The notes: generated by a model from the sequence alone, not told the origin. Shown: positions 17,179 to 26,036, counted from the stretch's first letter. The stretch is DNA of 64,000 nt from Fictibacillus phosphorivorans (GCF_023715845.1 NZ_JAMBOR010000017.1:1-64000), one strand, 5' to 3'. Translations and numbers: made by a program.

Positions 17179-18464
17179 TTGGTGTTGTAGCGGATGATAT
17201 AACAGGTGCAAACGACATAGGCATCATGTTTGCGAAATCAAACTATGTAACAGATGTCTTTCCCTATGATGAATCTATTTCTTTTTCAGGATCACAACCT
17301 TATGCAGATGTAGTGATCCTGGATACGAACTCCCGATTTGATGATTCCAAGACGGCTTATAAAAAGGTGTACAAGGCAACGAAAGAACTTCAGCGTGGAG
17401 GAGTCACCCATTTTTATAATAAAACGTGCTCTGTATTTCGAGGTAACATCGGTATTGAATTCGATGCGATGCTGGATGCTTTAGAAGAGGATTTCGCTAT
17501 TGTCGTTGTAGGATTTCCCAAGAACGGGAGACAAACCATTGACGGTATTCATTATGTATATGGGAACAGGCTGGAGAACTCTGAATTTAGAAACGACCCG
17601 ATGCATCCGATGAATGATTCTAGTTTAATAGATATATTAAAAGCCCAAACAAAGCGAAAAGTAGGATCTATTCACTATAATGTCATTCAAAAAGGACATA
17701 AAGCGCTCCAATTGGAATTAACAAAGATAAAAAAACAATGTAATTATGTCATTTTAGATGTAACGACTCAGGATGATCTGATAACGATCGCGAAGGCAAC
17801 GAAAGATGTTAAGGTGTTTTGCGGAAGTTCTGCATTAGCTGAAGAACTGCCGAAAACATGGTCAGAAGAAAAAAATAAATCAAGAGTTTCTTTAAACCTA
17901 CCGCGTTTACCTGCGCGAAAAGGCATGTTTAGTGTAGCAGGAAGTTTAATGCCTCAAACAGCTAACCAAATTGAGTATTTGAGAGAAAAAGGAATGAAAA
18001 TAAAAGAACTACGCACATTGCATTTAATAGAGGCACAGGAGCAAACGTCTTTCATTCAAGCATTACTCTCCGACATAATGACGAATTTGAATGATGGATC
18101 AGATGTATTACTTCATACATCGAATGACAAAGAGACGGTGAAGCAGACGAAGGAATCTGCGCTGAAAAAAGGGGTTTCGAATAAAGAGTTATCACAATTT
18201 ATTTCTCGGACCCTTGCCGATATTACAGCAACAGTCTTGCACGAAACAGGTCAAAATCGCTTGCTGGTTGCAGGTGGTGATACGTCAGCTGCGGTATGCA
18301 GCAAGATAAACATTCGTGGTATGAGAGTTTGGAAGGAGATTGAACCCGGTCTCCCGTCCTGTATCTCCCTGTCAGAACCCCCGCTGCTTCTTGTTTTAAA
18401 ATCAGGGAGTTTTGGAAAGCCAAACTTTTTTGAACAAGCCATAACCCATTTAAAAAGCGAATGA
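17175..18464 (+). CDS. Four-carbon acid sugar kinase family (DUF1537), OtnK-like
   Basis: This 429-aa kinase has the DUF1537 N-terminal signature VVADDITGANDIG and the C-terminal nucleotide-binding motif VAGGDTSAAVCSKINIRG. The family phosphorylates threonate, erythronate or 3-oxo-tetronates. The ATG at 17175 overlaps the aldolase stop and follows GGGGAG; a GTG at 17163 lies on the ribosome site itself and is less likely. The aldolase partner favours an OtnK-type 3-oxo-tetronate kinase, but no tetronate dehydrogenase of the LtnD/DenD type is nearby. A second DUF1537 kinase is at 60792, paired with PdxA2. Confidence 0.82.
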   Translation: MIGVVADDITGANDIGIMFAKSNYVTDVFPYDESISFSGSQPYADVVILDTNSRFDDSKTAYKKVYKATKELQRGGVTHFYNKTCSVFRGNIGIEFDAMLDALEEDFAIVVVGFPKNGRQTIDGIHYVYGNRLENSEFRNDPMHPMNDSSLIDILKAQTKRKVGSIHYNVIQKGHKALQLELTKIKKQCNYVILDVTTQDDLITIAKATKDVKVFCGSSALAEELPKTWSEEKNKSRVSLNLPRLPARKGMFSVAGSLMPQTANQIEYLREKGMKIKELRTLHLIEAQEQTSFIQALLSDIMTNLNDGSDVLLHTSNDKETVKQTKESALKKGVSNKELSQFISRTLADITATVLHETGQNRLLVAGGDTSAAVCSKINIRGMRVWKEIEPGLPSCISLSEPPLLLVLKSGSFGKPNFFEQAITHLKSE

Positions 18465-18497
18465 AAGCAAATTTTCAGTGTAAAAGGCGGGATTGAA

Positions 18498-19286
18498 ATG
18501 ATAGTCATCGAGCGTCGAAATAAAATCAGAGAAATTTTATTTAAAAAACGAAGTGTTAAAGTAACCGAATTGGTTCATGAATTTCAAGTCTCAGAGGAAA
18601 CAATCCGCAGAGACTTAATTCAGCTCGAAAAGGAAGGCTTGGTTCAAAAGAATTACGGTGGAGCTATATTAATGGAAGATTTGCAGAAAACACAAGATAT
18701 TATTATGCCTGTTCAGCTCCGGGAGCTTCAATTTTTTACAGAGAAAGATGCGATTGGACAAAGAGCTGCACAATTTGTTCAAGAAGGTCAAATTATTATC
18801 TTGGATGCGGGATCCACGACGTGGTGCATGGCTAGACATTTGCACGATATTAAACAATTAACGGTCATTACAAATGCTTTGAATGTCATTGAAGAATGCA
18901 GTAAAAATGAAAGCGCATCCATCTTTATGCTTGGCGGGGAACTAAGAAGAAATTCCAAAAGTATGATAGGTCCTCAAACACAGATGGAAATTCAAAAATA
19001 TAATGCCGATTATGTGTTTCTAGGAGCGTCTGGCATCTCACTACGCCAAGGGTTCACTAGTTTGGATTTGTATGAAGCACAGATCAAACAAGCGATGGCT
19101 GCAGCCGGGAAAAAAATTGTATTGATGGCCGACCATAGTAAGCTTCAAAAGACAGGCCTTGTCTCATTTTGCAGCTTTGAAGATGTCGATTATCTAATCA
19201 CAAGTGATAAAGCAGATGAACTTGTATTAAAAGAAATCGAAAAATACGGTGTAGAGGTAATCATCACATCAACGATACATTCATGA
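18498..19286 (+). CDS. DeoR-family transcriptional regulator
   Basis: This 262-aa repressor has an N-terminal winged helix (about 6-60, with VSEETIRRDLIQLEKEG as recognition helix) and a C-terminal DeoRC sensor domain containing ILDAGSTTWCMARHL, VITNAL, MLGGELRRNSKSMIG and VLMADHSKL. DeoR sensors bind sugar phosphates, so its inducer is probably an intermediate made by one of the operon kinases. It sits in the middle of the 18-gene operon and overlaps the SIS gene frame. The palindrome around the promoter at 5648-5692 is a candidate binding site. Confidence 0.88.
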   Translation: MIVIERRNKIREILFKKRSVKVTELVHEFQVSEETIRRDLIQLEKEGLVQKNYGGAILMEDLQKTQDIIMPVQLRELQFFTEKDAIGQRAAQFVQEGQIIILDAGSTTWCMARHLHDIKQLTVITNALNVIEECSKNESASIFMLGGELRRNSKSMIGPQTQMEIQKYNADYVFLGASGISLRQGFTSLDLYEAQIKQAMAAAGKKIVLMADHSKLQKTGLVSFCSFEDVDYLITSDKADELVLKEIEKYGVEVIITSTIHS

Positions 19287-19297
19287 GGGGGAAGAGA

Positions 19298-19933
19298 ATG
19301 GAAACCGTGCTGAATGAACTGAATCGTAAACATTCTGAACTAGAAGTTTGTATCACTGAAGTTCAAAAGGCATTTACTCTACTTAAAAATTCGTATAGAC
19401 AAGGCGGAAAAGTTCTATTATGTGGAAACGGCGGAAGTGCTTCAGATTGTGAACATATTGTGGGAGAACTCATGAAGGGTTTTTTCTTAAAAAGACCTAT
19501 AGATACATCATTTAAGCAAAAACTTTTCGAGGCTTTTCCAGAAGATGGTGATTATCTGTCTAGGCACTTGCAAGGAGCATTGCCCGCGATTTCACTCGTC
19601 AGCCACTCTGCAATGATTACAGCATTTGCAAACGATGTAGCAGCAGATATGATCTTTGCACAGCAAGTTTTCGGCTATGGCAACAAAGAGGATGTGCTGA
19701 TTGGATTAAGTACATCGGGTAATTCTGCAAACGTTGTTCATGCGCTGCAAGTGGCACGAGCAAAAGGGATGAAAACAATTGGACTTACTGGCAGCAAGGG
19801 TGGAGTGATGGCACCCCTATGCGATGTGTTAATCGCTGTTCCTTTTGAGTCTACGCCTGATATACAAGAACATCATATCCTAATATATCATGCCTTATGT
19901 CTGATGCTAGAAAAGGAATTTTTTGAAGAATGA
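19298..19933 (+). CDS. SIS-domain sugar-phosphate isomerase, GmhA/DiaA-like
   Basis: This 211-aa single-SIS-domain protein resembles phosphoheptose isomerase GmhA. The features are VLLCGNGGSASDCEHIVGEL (E57 at the catalytic glutamate position), GLSTSGNSANV and DIQEHHILIYHALC (H192/H193 at the catalytic histidine position). GmhA converts sedoheptulose 7-phosphate to heptose 7-phosphate. Here a role in ketose/aldose phosphate isomerisation is more likely than lipopolysaccharide synthesis. ATG 19298 follows AGGGGG; an ATG at 19283 overlaps the DeoR stop but has a poorer site. It overlaps the ROK gene by ATGA. Confidence 0.8.
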   Translation: METVLNELNRKHSELEVCITEVQKAFTLLKNSYRQGGKVLLCGNGGSASDCEHIVGELMKGFFLKRPIDTSFKQKLFEAFPEDGDYLSRHLQGALPAISLVSHSAMITAFANDVAADMIFAQQVFGYGNKEDVLIGLSTSGNSANVVHALQVARAKGMKTIGLTGSKGGVMAPLCDVLIAVPFESTPDIQEHHILIYHALCLMLEKEFFEE

Positions 19934-20913
19934 AGGTTTTAGCGGGTTTTGATATCGGTGGAACAAAATGTGCTGTGTCTGTCGGGGTATGGTCGAATGA
20001 AGCTATCAAAATTTTAAGAAAAACTCAATTCCCTACGCCTTCGAAACCAGAAGAGGTATTGGAACAAATGATTCATAGTTTAGAGAAACTCATAGGAAGT
20101 TTGGAAATGGAGTCAGTTGATGCAATTGGGATTAGCTGCGGTGGTCCTCTTGATAGTGAAAAAGGAGTCGTTCTATCACCTCCAAACCTGCATAATTGGG
20201 ATCGTATTGATGTCATAACGCCTATTAAAAACAGGTTTTCTGTTCCAGTATTATTGCAAAATGATGCAAATGCCTGTGCACTCGCAGAATGGAAGTGGGG
20301 AGCAGGAAAAGGCTGCAAAAATATGATCTTCCTCACCTTCGGAACAGGTATGGGTGCAGGGCTGATTTTAAATAGCAATCTATACACAGGGACAAATGAT
20401 AATGCAGGAGAAGTTGGTCATATCCGTCTAGAACACGATGGACCGGTTGGTTATGGTAAACGGGGTTCTTTTGAGGGATTCTGCAGCGGAGGCGGTATCG
20501 CATTAATGGCCCAATCGAAAGCAGAGGAATGGATTCAAGAAGGAAAATCCACTGAAATCTGTTCTTCGCTAGACTGCCTTTCTGCCATTACTACGAAAAT
20601 AGTAGGAGAAGCAGCTCAAAGGGGTGACCCTCTAGCTGTTGATATTTTTAAAAACGTGGGAAGACAGCTCGGCCGTGGATTAGCTATGCTTGTTGATCTG
20701 TTAAATCCAGAGCGCATTGTGATCGGAAGTATTTATGGCCGTCAGCAATCTCTTTTAGAGCCAATGGTAATCGAAACACTAAAAAAAGAGGCGCTTCCTC
20801 AATCGTTAGCTGTATGTGACATTGTGACAGCCGGACTGGGAGAACAAGTTGGTGATTATGCCAGTCTTTCCGTTGCCTTGTATGAACTTGAAAATCTGCC
20901 AACAAAAGTGTGA
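19930..20913 (+). CDS. ROK-family sugar kinase lacking the zinc-binding cysteines
   Basis: This 327-aa protein has the ROK phosphate loop GFDIGGTKCAVSVG, GISCGGPLDSEKGVV, the catalytic aspartate D112 in QNDANACALAE and FGTGMGAGLI. ROK kinases normally carry a zinc site written CxCGxxGCxE after a GH pair. Here H164 is kept, but the following segment reads VGYGKRGSFE, so all the cysteines are missing. ROK kinases with GSFE-type sequences of this kind are likely genuine kinases with altered structure. No DNA-binding domain is fused, so it should be a kinase and not a NagC/XylR repressor. The substrate is unknown. Confidence 0.82.
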   Translation: MKVLAGFDIGGTKCAVSVGVWSNEAIKILRKTQFPTPSKPEEVLEQMIHSLEKLIGSLEMESVDAIGISCGGPLDSEKGVVLSPPNLHNWDRIDVITPIKNRFSVPVLLQNDANACALAEWKWGAGKGCKNMIFLTFGTGMGAGLILNSNLYTGTNDNAGEVGHIRLEHDGPVGYGKRGSFEGFCSGGGIALMAQSKAEEWIQEGKSTEICSSLDCLSAITTKIVGEAAQRGDPLAVDIFKNVGRQLGRGLAMLVDLLNPERIVIGSIYGRQQSLLEPMVIETLKKEALPQSLAVCDIVTAGLGEQVGDYASLSVALYELENLPTKV

Positions 20914-20923
20914 GGGATAAAAA

Positions 20924-21544
20924 ATGAAAAAAGCACTCATTGTTTCTGGCGGCTGGAGTGGACATAAGCCGAAAGAAATATCAGAGATTCTTGCAGCATT
21001 TTTAAAAAAGAATGATTTTGAAGCTGAAATTTCAAATACGCTGGATATCTTTTTAGATGAAGAAAAGATCAATCAAGTAGATCTTATCGTTCCAAACTGG
21101 ACGATGGGTGATCTAACAGATGGTCAGCTGCAGCCTTTATTACAAGCAGTTAGGAACGGTGTTGGACTTGCGGGTATTCATGGGGGAATGGGAGACGCGT
21201 TCCGGAATGCAACTGACTATCAATTTATGGTTGGAGGCCAATTTGTAGCACATCCTGGCGGTGATAATGTGGAATATACCGTCCATATGGGGCATCCTCA
21301 TCCTGCGACAGAAGGGATTCATGATTTTACGGTAACATCTGAGCTCTATTACATGCATGTGGATCCCGTGATAGAAATAATTGCTTACACGACGATTGAA
21401 GATATTAGAATGCCAGTTGCCTGGACGAAGATGTTTGGTAAGGGGCGTATTTTCTATTGTGCTCTTGGCCATTCCATTGACCTCGTCGAACGGGAAGAAG
21501 TAACCAAAATGGTGACTCAGGGAATGGTATGGGCAGCCAAGTAA
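20924..21544 (+). CDS. ThuA-like domain protein
   Basis: This 206-aa protein has the ThuA/trehalose-utilisation fold, a class I glutamine-amidotransferase-like Rossmann fold without the catalytic triad. Typical segments are ALIVSGGWSGHKP, DLIVPNWTMGDLT, GLAGIHGGMGDAFR and the C-terminal GKGRIFYCALGHSID. ThuA proteins are genetically linked to Gfo/Idh dehydrogenases and TIM-barrel isomerases in 3-keto-glycoside pathways, for example ThuAB for trehalose in rhizobia. All of these follow directly here. Confidence 0.85.
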   Translation: MKKALIVSGGWSGHKPKEISEILAAFLKKNDFEAEISNTLDIFLDEEKINQVDLIVPNWTMGDLTDGQLQPLLQAVRNGVGLAGIHGGMGDAFRNATDYQFMVGGQFVAHPGGDNVEYTVHMGHPHPATEGIHDFTVTSELYYMHVDPVIEIIAYTTIEDIRMPVAWTKMFGKGRIFYCALGHSIDLVEREEVTKMVTQGMVWAAK

Positions 21545-21568
21545 AGTTGCAGTGAAAGGGGTGAAAAA

Positions 21569-22657
21569 ATGGAACAGGTCAAACAGAAGTTAAAAGCAGG
21601 AATCATTGGATGCGGTGTGATTAGTGATACGTATTTTAAAAATGTCTCTCACTATCAATCTTTAGAAATCATTGCATGTGCTGACCTTGATGTGGATCGG
21701 GCAAAACAAAAGGCCGAGACGTATGGTGTATCAAAAGCGTACAGCGTGGAAGATATGCTTGCAGATACCGGCATTGACATGATTATCAACTTAACGATAC
21801 CTGCAGCACATGCAGAAGTCTCAATCGCTTCATTAGAAGCTGGGAAACATGTGTATGTTGAAAAACCGCTTGCTGTTTCTCTCGAAGATGCTAAAAAAAT
21901 GCTGGATGTTGCGGATGAAAGGCAGCTTTTCATTGGCGGTGCTCCTGATACCTTTTTAGGGGGTGGGCTCCAAACATGCCGAAAGCTGATCGATGAGGGT
22001 GTAATTGGAAAGGCAGTTGCCGCTTCAGCGTTTATGATGAATCACGGTCATGAAAGCTGGCACCCAAATCCTGATTTTTACTATCAAGAAGGCGGCGGCC
22101 CTATGTTTGATATGGGTCCATATTATTTATCGGCGCTCGTATCATTGATCGGACCGGTCAAACGAGTAACGGGCTCAACAAGTACTTCTTTTTTAGAACG
22201 TGAAACCAAGAATGGTCGAAAGTTTCCTGTAAAGGTTCCTACGCATATTTCCGGTGTTATGGATTTTGAGAATGGAGCAGTAGGTACCATAATTACTAGT
22301 TTCGATATCTGGGGAGCAAATGTACCATTTATTGAAATTTATGGGGAGACAGGGACGGTGAGTGTACCTGATCCCAATACCTTTGGCGGTCCAGTGAAAC
22401 TTAAGAAGGCAGGAGAAAAGGAGTGGCGAGAGGTTCCATTAACACATCCATATACGGATAATTGCAGAGGGATTGGGGCAGCCGATATGGCGGAGGCTAT
22501 CTTAAATGGTACAAATCATCGGGCAAGTGGAGGGTTAATGTATCATGTTCTGGAGATTATGCATGGATTTCATATCTCATCAAACCAAGGACAACATTAT
22601 CATCTAGCTCGTCTGAATAAGAGACCAGCGGCATTAAAAGAAGATAAACATTTTTAA
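21569..22657 (+). CDS. Gfo/Idh/MocA-family oxidoreductase 1
   Basis: This 362-aa NAD(P)-dependent dehydrogenase has the Rossmann motif GIIGCGVISDTY (about 11-22) and the family motif VEKPLA, with K99 as the catalytic lysine. The C-terminal alpha/beta domain carries YYQEGGGPMFDMGPYYL, where the aspartate and histidine-equivalent positions line the sugar site. It probably oxidises a sugar or glycoside hydroxyl, with C3 typical for ThuB-like relatives. It is followed 31 bp downstream by the TIM-barrel isomerase. Confidence 0.87.
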   Translation: MEQVKQKLKAGIIGCGVISDTYFKNVSHYQSLEIIACADLDVDRAKQKAETYGVSKAYSVEDMLADTGIDMIINLTIPAAHAEVSIASLEAGKHVYVEKPLAVSLEDAKKMLDVADERQLFIGGAPDTFLGGGLQTCRKLIDEGVIGKAVAASAFMMNHGHESWHPNPDFYYQEGGGPMFDMGPYYLSALVSLIGPVKRVTGSTSTSFLERETKNGRKFPVKVPTHISGVMDFENGAVGTIITSFDIWGANVPFIEIYGETGTVSVPDPNTFGGPVKLKKAGEKEWREVPLTHPYTDNCRGIGAADMAEAILNGTNHRASGGLMYHVLEIMHGFHISSNQGQHYHLARLNKRPAALKEDKHF

Positions 22658-22688
22658 TCGAAAGAAGAATAAGAATGGAGGGTTTTTT

Positions 22689-23465
22689 ATGGGTAAATTA
22701 GGATTGCAGTTGTTCTCAGTTTGGAAAGATGCAGAATTAGATTTTTTGAAAACGCTATCAAGAGTTGCGGATCTAGGCTATGAAGGTGTTCAATTCGCAG
22801 GTTTTTATAATACACCCGTTCAAGACTTAAAAAGGGTGATGGATGAAAAAGGTATAAAAAGTGCTGGGGCTCATGTGAGTCTAAATCAATTAACGAATGG
22901 TGAGTTCGAAAAGATGGTAGGATATCACGAAATTATAGGCAATCAACTCATTATCTGTCCGGACTTGCCAAAAGAGATGCGAAAGAATGCAGATGATTAT
23001 AAAAGATCGGCAGAAGTGCTAAATAAAGTTGGTGAAAGGTGTAAAGAACTAGGCTTTACGTTCGGCTATCATAATCACGAGTTTGAATTTGATGTTTTTG
23101 ATGGGAAAACGGGATTCGACTTATTGTTTGAGAACGTAGACCCTTCACTCGTTAAAATAGAGCTTGATGGATATTGGGCGTCTTACTCGGGTTATGACCC
23201 GGTTGACATTCTCAATACCTATCCGGATCAATGTGTTACCCTGCACGTAAAAGATATGAAGACCATTGATGGAAAGAAGGTTAGTACAGAAGTTGGACGA
23301 GGGGAATTGGATGTAGAATCATTTGTTGAGGCTGGTAAAAAGTATGGGGTGGAATGGCTTATTGTTGAACAAGAAGAATTTGAAATCGATCGTTTTGAGG
23401 CACTAAAAATAAACGCCACTAATACAAAAAATATGATTGAAAGAGCAGGCGCGAAGAGATTTTAA
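22689..23465 (+). CDS. Sugar phosphate isomerase/epimerase (AP endonuclease 2-like TIM barrel)
   Basis: This 258-aa Xyl-isomerase-like TIM barrel protein (IolE/IolI/YcjR type) has its metal ligands in GYHNHEFEF, KIELDGYW, TLHVKDM and LIVEQEEFE. Such proteins isomerise keto sugars or cleave 3-keto-glycosides. Placed between Gfo/Idh genes and after ThuA, it could act on a 3-keto intermediate. No secretion signal is seen. About 105 bp without recognisable elements separate it from the next gene, the largest gap within the operon. Confidence 0.82.
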   Translation: MGKLGLQLFSVWKDAELDFLKTLSRVADLGYEGVQFAGFYNTPVQDLKRVMDEKGIKSAGAHVSLNQLTNGEFEKMVGYHEIIGNQLIICPDLPKEMRKNADDYKRSAEVLNKVGERCKELGFTFGYHNHEFEFDVFDGKTGFDLLFENVDPSLVKIELDGYWASYSGYDPVDILNTYPDQCVTLHVKDMKTIDGKKVSTEVGRGELDVESFVEAGKKYGVEWLIVEQEEFEIDRFEALKINATNTKNMIERAGAKRF

Positions 23466-23570
23466 TCCTAGCCATTTTTATATTTGGTTTACGTAATGGA
23501 ATACAAGGATGAAAGAGTCATAGAAAAGTAGAATACAAAGATTCAAAAACAAAAAGGAGGAGTGATAACG

Positions 23571-24596
23571 GTGATAAATGTTGCACTACTAAGCAGGTGG
23601 CATGTCCATGCAGACGATTATGCAAAGCAAGCAGAAAACAACGATCATATTTCTACCAAACTAGTATGGGATGAACAACAGGAAAGGGGAGAACAGTGGG
23701 CAAAAGAGCTTTCCGTCCCTTTCGAGGCAGATCTTGACGTTGTTCTTAGACGTAATGACATTGATGCGGTTATCGTGAACACACCGACGAATCTACATAA
23801 AGAAGTAATTCTGGCTGCTGCGGAAAATGGAAAACATATTTTTACCGAAAAAGTATTAGCATTTACACTTTCTGACTGCGAAGAAATATACAAAGCTGTA
23901 GAAAAGGCGAATATTCAACTAATGGTGTCTTTGCCACGGTTAACTGAAAATTACTATTTATATGCACAAGAAGTCTTAGATCAAGGATTGCTTGGAAACT
24001 TAACCACTATTCGGTGTCGGCTTGCGCACAATGGAGCGGTCCCACTTAATGAAGAGTCATCAGGATGGCTGCCACAGCACTTTTTTAATAAAGAGCAATG
24101 TGGAGGAGGAGCATTAGTTGATTTAGGTGCTCATCCAATTTACTTAACAAACCGGCTAGCAGGCAAAGCCGTTTCGGTCTTTGGTCATCTGCAAAATACC
24201 CTCGGTCTTGAAGTAGATGATAATGCAGTAGTCCTAGTCGAATATGAATCTGGTGTACTCGGAACACTGGAAACAGGTTTTTTATCCAAGTCTAGTCCGT
24301 TCCAGCTAGAGCTTTATGGAACAGAAGGAACTCTTCTCATTGAAGAAAGTAACATTCGTTTAAAAAGTTCATTGATGAGTGACCAAGTCGGCTGGTTCAA
24401 GCCCGAACAGCTTCCACCCGCGTTGCCGATGCCAATCCAGCAATGGACAGACAGTATTAGGAAAAATGGAGAGCCTTCCATTCAAAAAGAGGATGTACTA
24501 GGTTTAACGATAATAAATGAGGCAGCAGCTTTATCAAACAAAGAGGGTAGACGAATTTCAGTAACAGAGCTGAAATCGACTCTCCAACATTCATAA
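23571..24596 (+). CDS. Gfo/Idh/MocA-family oxidoreductase 2 (atypical)
   Basis: This 341-aa Gfo/Idh relative has two departures from the family. The N-terminal dinucleotide motif GxGxxG is replaced by VALLSRWHVHADDY, and the EKP motif reads TEKVLAF (E93-K94-V95), with the lysine kept but the proline lost. The C-terminal domain retains CGGGALVDLGAHPIYL and ELYGTEGTLLIEE. GTG 23571 is chosen because AAGGAGG ends ten bases upstream; GTG 23562 lies too close to it. Cofactor binding may differ from the two canonical paralogues on either side. Confidence 0.8.
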   Translation: MINVALLSRWHVHADDYAKQAENNDHISTKLVWDEQQERGEQWAKELSVPFEADLDVVLRRNDIDAVIVNTPTNLHKEVILAAAENGKHIFTEKVLAFTLSDCEEIYKAVEKANIQLMVSLPRLTENYYLYAQEVLDQGLLGNLTTIRCRLAHNGAVPLNEESSGWLPQHFFNKEQCGGGALVDLGAHPIYLTNRLAGKAVSVFGHLQNTLGLEVDDNAVVLVEYESGVLGTLETGFLSKSSPFQLELYGTEGTLLIEESNIRLKSSLMSDQVGWFKPEQLPPALPMPIQQWTDSIRKNGEPSIQKEDVLGLTIINEAAALSNKEGRRISVTELKSTLQHS

Positions 24597-24615
24597 CATA
24601 AAGGAGGAGAACATT

Positions 24616-25749
24616 ATGCAAAAGAAAATTCGAATTGGAATCATCGGTTGTGGAGGAATTGCAAACGGAAAGCACCTTCCATCCTTAGCAAAGCTCGATG
24701 CTGTTGAGGTAGTAGCTTTTTGCGATATTGTCAGAGAACGAGCCGAAGAATCAGCTGCAAAATACGGGACTGTAGAAGCTCGAGTTTATGAAGACTATCA
24801 AGCGTTACTTCATGATGAATCCCTTGATGCCGTCCATGTTTGTACGCCAAACAGTTCGCATGCTGAAATTTCAATTGCTGCCCTTGAAGCAGGTAAACAT
24901 GTGATGTGTGAGAAGCCGATGGCCAAAACCACAGAAGAAGCCCGAAGAATGATAGAAGCAGCAAAAAGAACAGGGAAAAAATTGACTATTGGATATAATA
25001 ACCGTTTTCGTAAGGACAGTCAGTATTTAAAGGAAATCTGTGAAGCGGGTGATCTTGGGGAAATTTACTTTGCGAAAGCACATGCCATTCGCCGTAGAGC
25101 TGTCCCGACATGGGGTGTATTTTTAGATGAAGAAAAGCAAGGGGGAGGACCATTAATTGATATAGGCACCCATGCGTTGGATTTGACCCTTTGGATGATG
25201 AACAATTATAAGCCGAGAGTGGTTTTAGGAAGCGCGTACCATAAGCTCGGGCAAAAAGAAAATGCTGCAAACGCTTGGGGACCATGGGATCCGGAAAAAT
25301 TCACTGTAGAAGATTCTGCTTTTGGTTTTATTAAAATGGAAAACGGAGCAACAATCCTTTTAGAGTCGAGCTGGGCACTAAACTCGTTAGAAGTCGATGA
25401 AGCGAAGTGTTCCTTAAGCGGTACAGAGGGCGGTGCAGACATGAAAGATGGCCTGCGTATTAATGGTGAGAATCGGGGCAGACTGTACACCAATCAAATA
25501 GACTTAAATACAGGTGGGGTAGCATTTTATGATGGTAAAAAGGAAAGCGATGCCGATCTGGAAGCAAGACTGTGGATTGGAAGTATCCAGAACGACACAG
25601 AACCTGTAGTCAAACCAGAAGAAGCTTTGGTTGTAACCCAAATACTAGAAGCGATCTATCAATCTGCAAAAACCGGCCAAGCTGTTTATTTCACCGAGCA
25701 AGATGATGTGATCCACTCCGAGACAAAGGAAAATGAAGTATTAAGTTAA
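24616..25749 (+). CDS. Gfo/Idh/MocA-family oxidoreductase 3
   Basis: This 377-aa dehydrogenase shows canonical GIIGCGGIANGKH (about 8-20), CTPNSSHAEISI, MCEKPMAKT with K100 as the catalytic lysine, and the sugar-site segment GGGPLIDIGTHALDLTLW. It is the last gene of the operon and is followed by a strong hairpin at 25787. With Gfo/Idh 1 and 2, the operon can support an oxidation and a compensating reduction around a 3-keto-sugar step, which is an inference from the family. Confidence 0.87.
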   Translation: MQKKIRIGIIGCGGIANGKHLPSLAKLDAVEVVAFCDIVRERAEESAAKYGTVEARVYEDYQALLHDESLDAVHVCTPNSSHAEISIAALEAGKHVMCEKPMAKTTEEARRMIEAAKRTGKKLTIGYNNRFRKDSQYLKEICEAGDLGEIYFAKAHAIRRRAVPTWGVFLDEEKQGGGPLIDIGTHALDLTLWMMNNYKPRVVLGSAYHKLGQKENAANAWGPWDPEKFTVEDSAFGFIKMENGATILLESSWALNSLEVDEAKCSLSGTEGGADMKDGLRINGENRGRLYTNQIDLNTGGVAFYDGKKESDADLEARLWIGSIQNDTEPVVKPEEALVVTQILEAIYQSAKTGQAVYFTEQDDVIHSETKENEVLS

Positions 25750-25786
25750 AAAACGTAATCTTAGAATGAAAATTATTAAATTCAAA

Positions 25787-25818
25787 ATGGAAAAGCACGT
25801 CTGCGCGTGCTTTTCCAT
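25787..25818 (+). terminator. Strong hairpin ending the 18-gene operon
   Basis: ATGGAAAAGCACG (25787-25799) and CGTGCTTTTCCAT (25806-25818) form a 13-bp perfect stem with a six-base loop. There is no long T-run after it, so it may be a terminator helped by another factor or an mRNA 3' end protector. Confidence 0.7.
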
Positions 25819-25870
25819 TAGTGGTGGGTTTTATAACTTAGAGCAGCTTCATCAAGGTCAGCTAGAGGTC

Positions 25871-26036
25871 TTCTGAGCGAAAAAGAAGGATTTTGAGCGG
25901 AACGAAGGGTGTTTTGAGCGGTACTCGAAGATTCTGAGCGAAACTCGGCATTTTTGAGCGAAACTCGGCATTTTTGAGCGTAACTCAAAGATTCCGAGCG
26001 AACGTGTAACAGATTAAAAAAACACGTACCGTAAAA
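25871..26036 (+). repeat. GAGCG array copy 1: seven 20-bp-period units with hairpin tail
   Basis: GAGCG cores begin at 25875, 25895, 25916, 25936, 25956, 25976 and 25996, a period of 20-21 bp. A common unit is TTTTTGAGCGAAACTCGGCA. The array ends in a 36-bp tail (26001-26036) that contains ACGTGT and ACACGT as inverted arms around an A-rich loop, then ACCGTAAAA. The last unit plus tail (25996-26036, 41 bp) is identical to that of copy 2. It occupies most of the gene-free stretch between the sugar operon and the ger operon. Confidence 0.85.

Noticed and set aside
21569-25749. A myo-inositol (iol) operon
   Set aside because: Gfo/Idh and TIM-barrel proteins resemble IolG and IolE/I types, but IolC, IolD, IolB and the iol transporter are missing; ThuA points to 3-keto-glycosides instead.
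25871-26000. CRISPR-like array
   Set aside because: Units of about 20 bp are contiguous, and only a short core is conserved, with no distinct repeat-spacer pattern. No cas genes are present.
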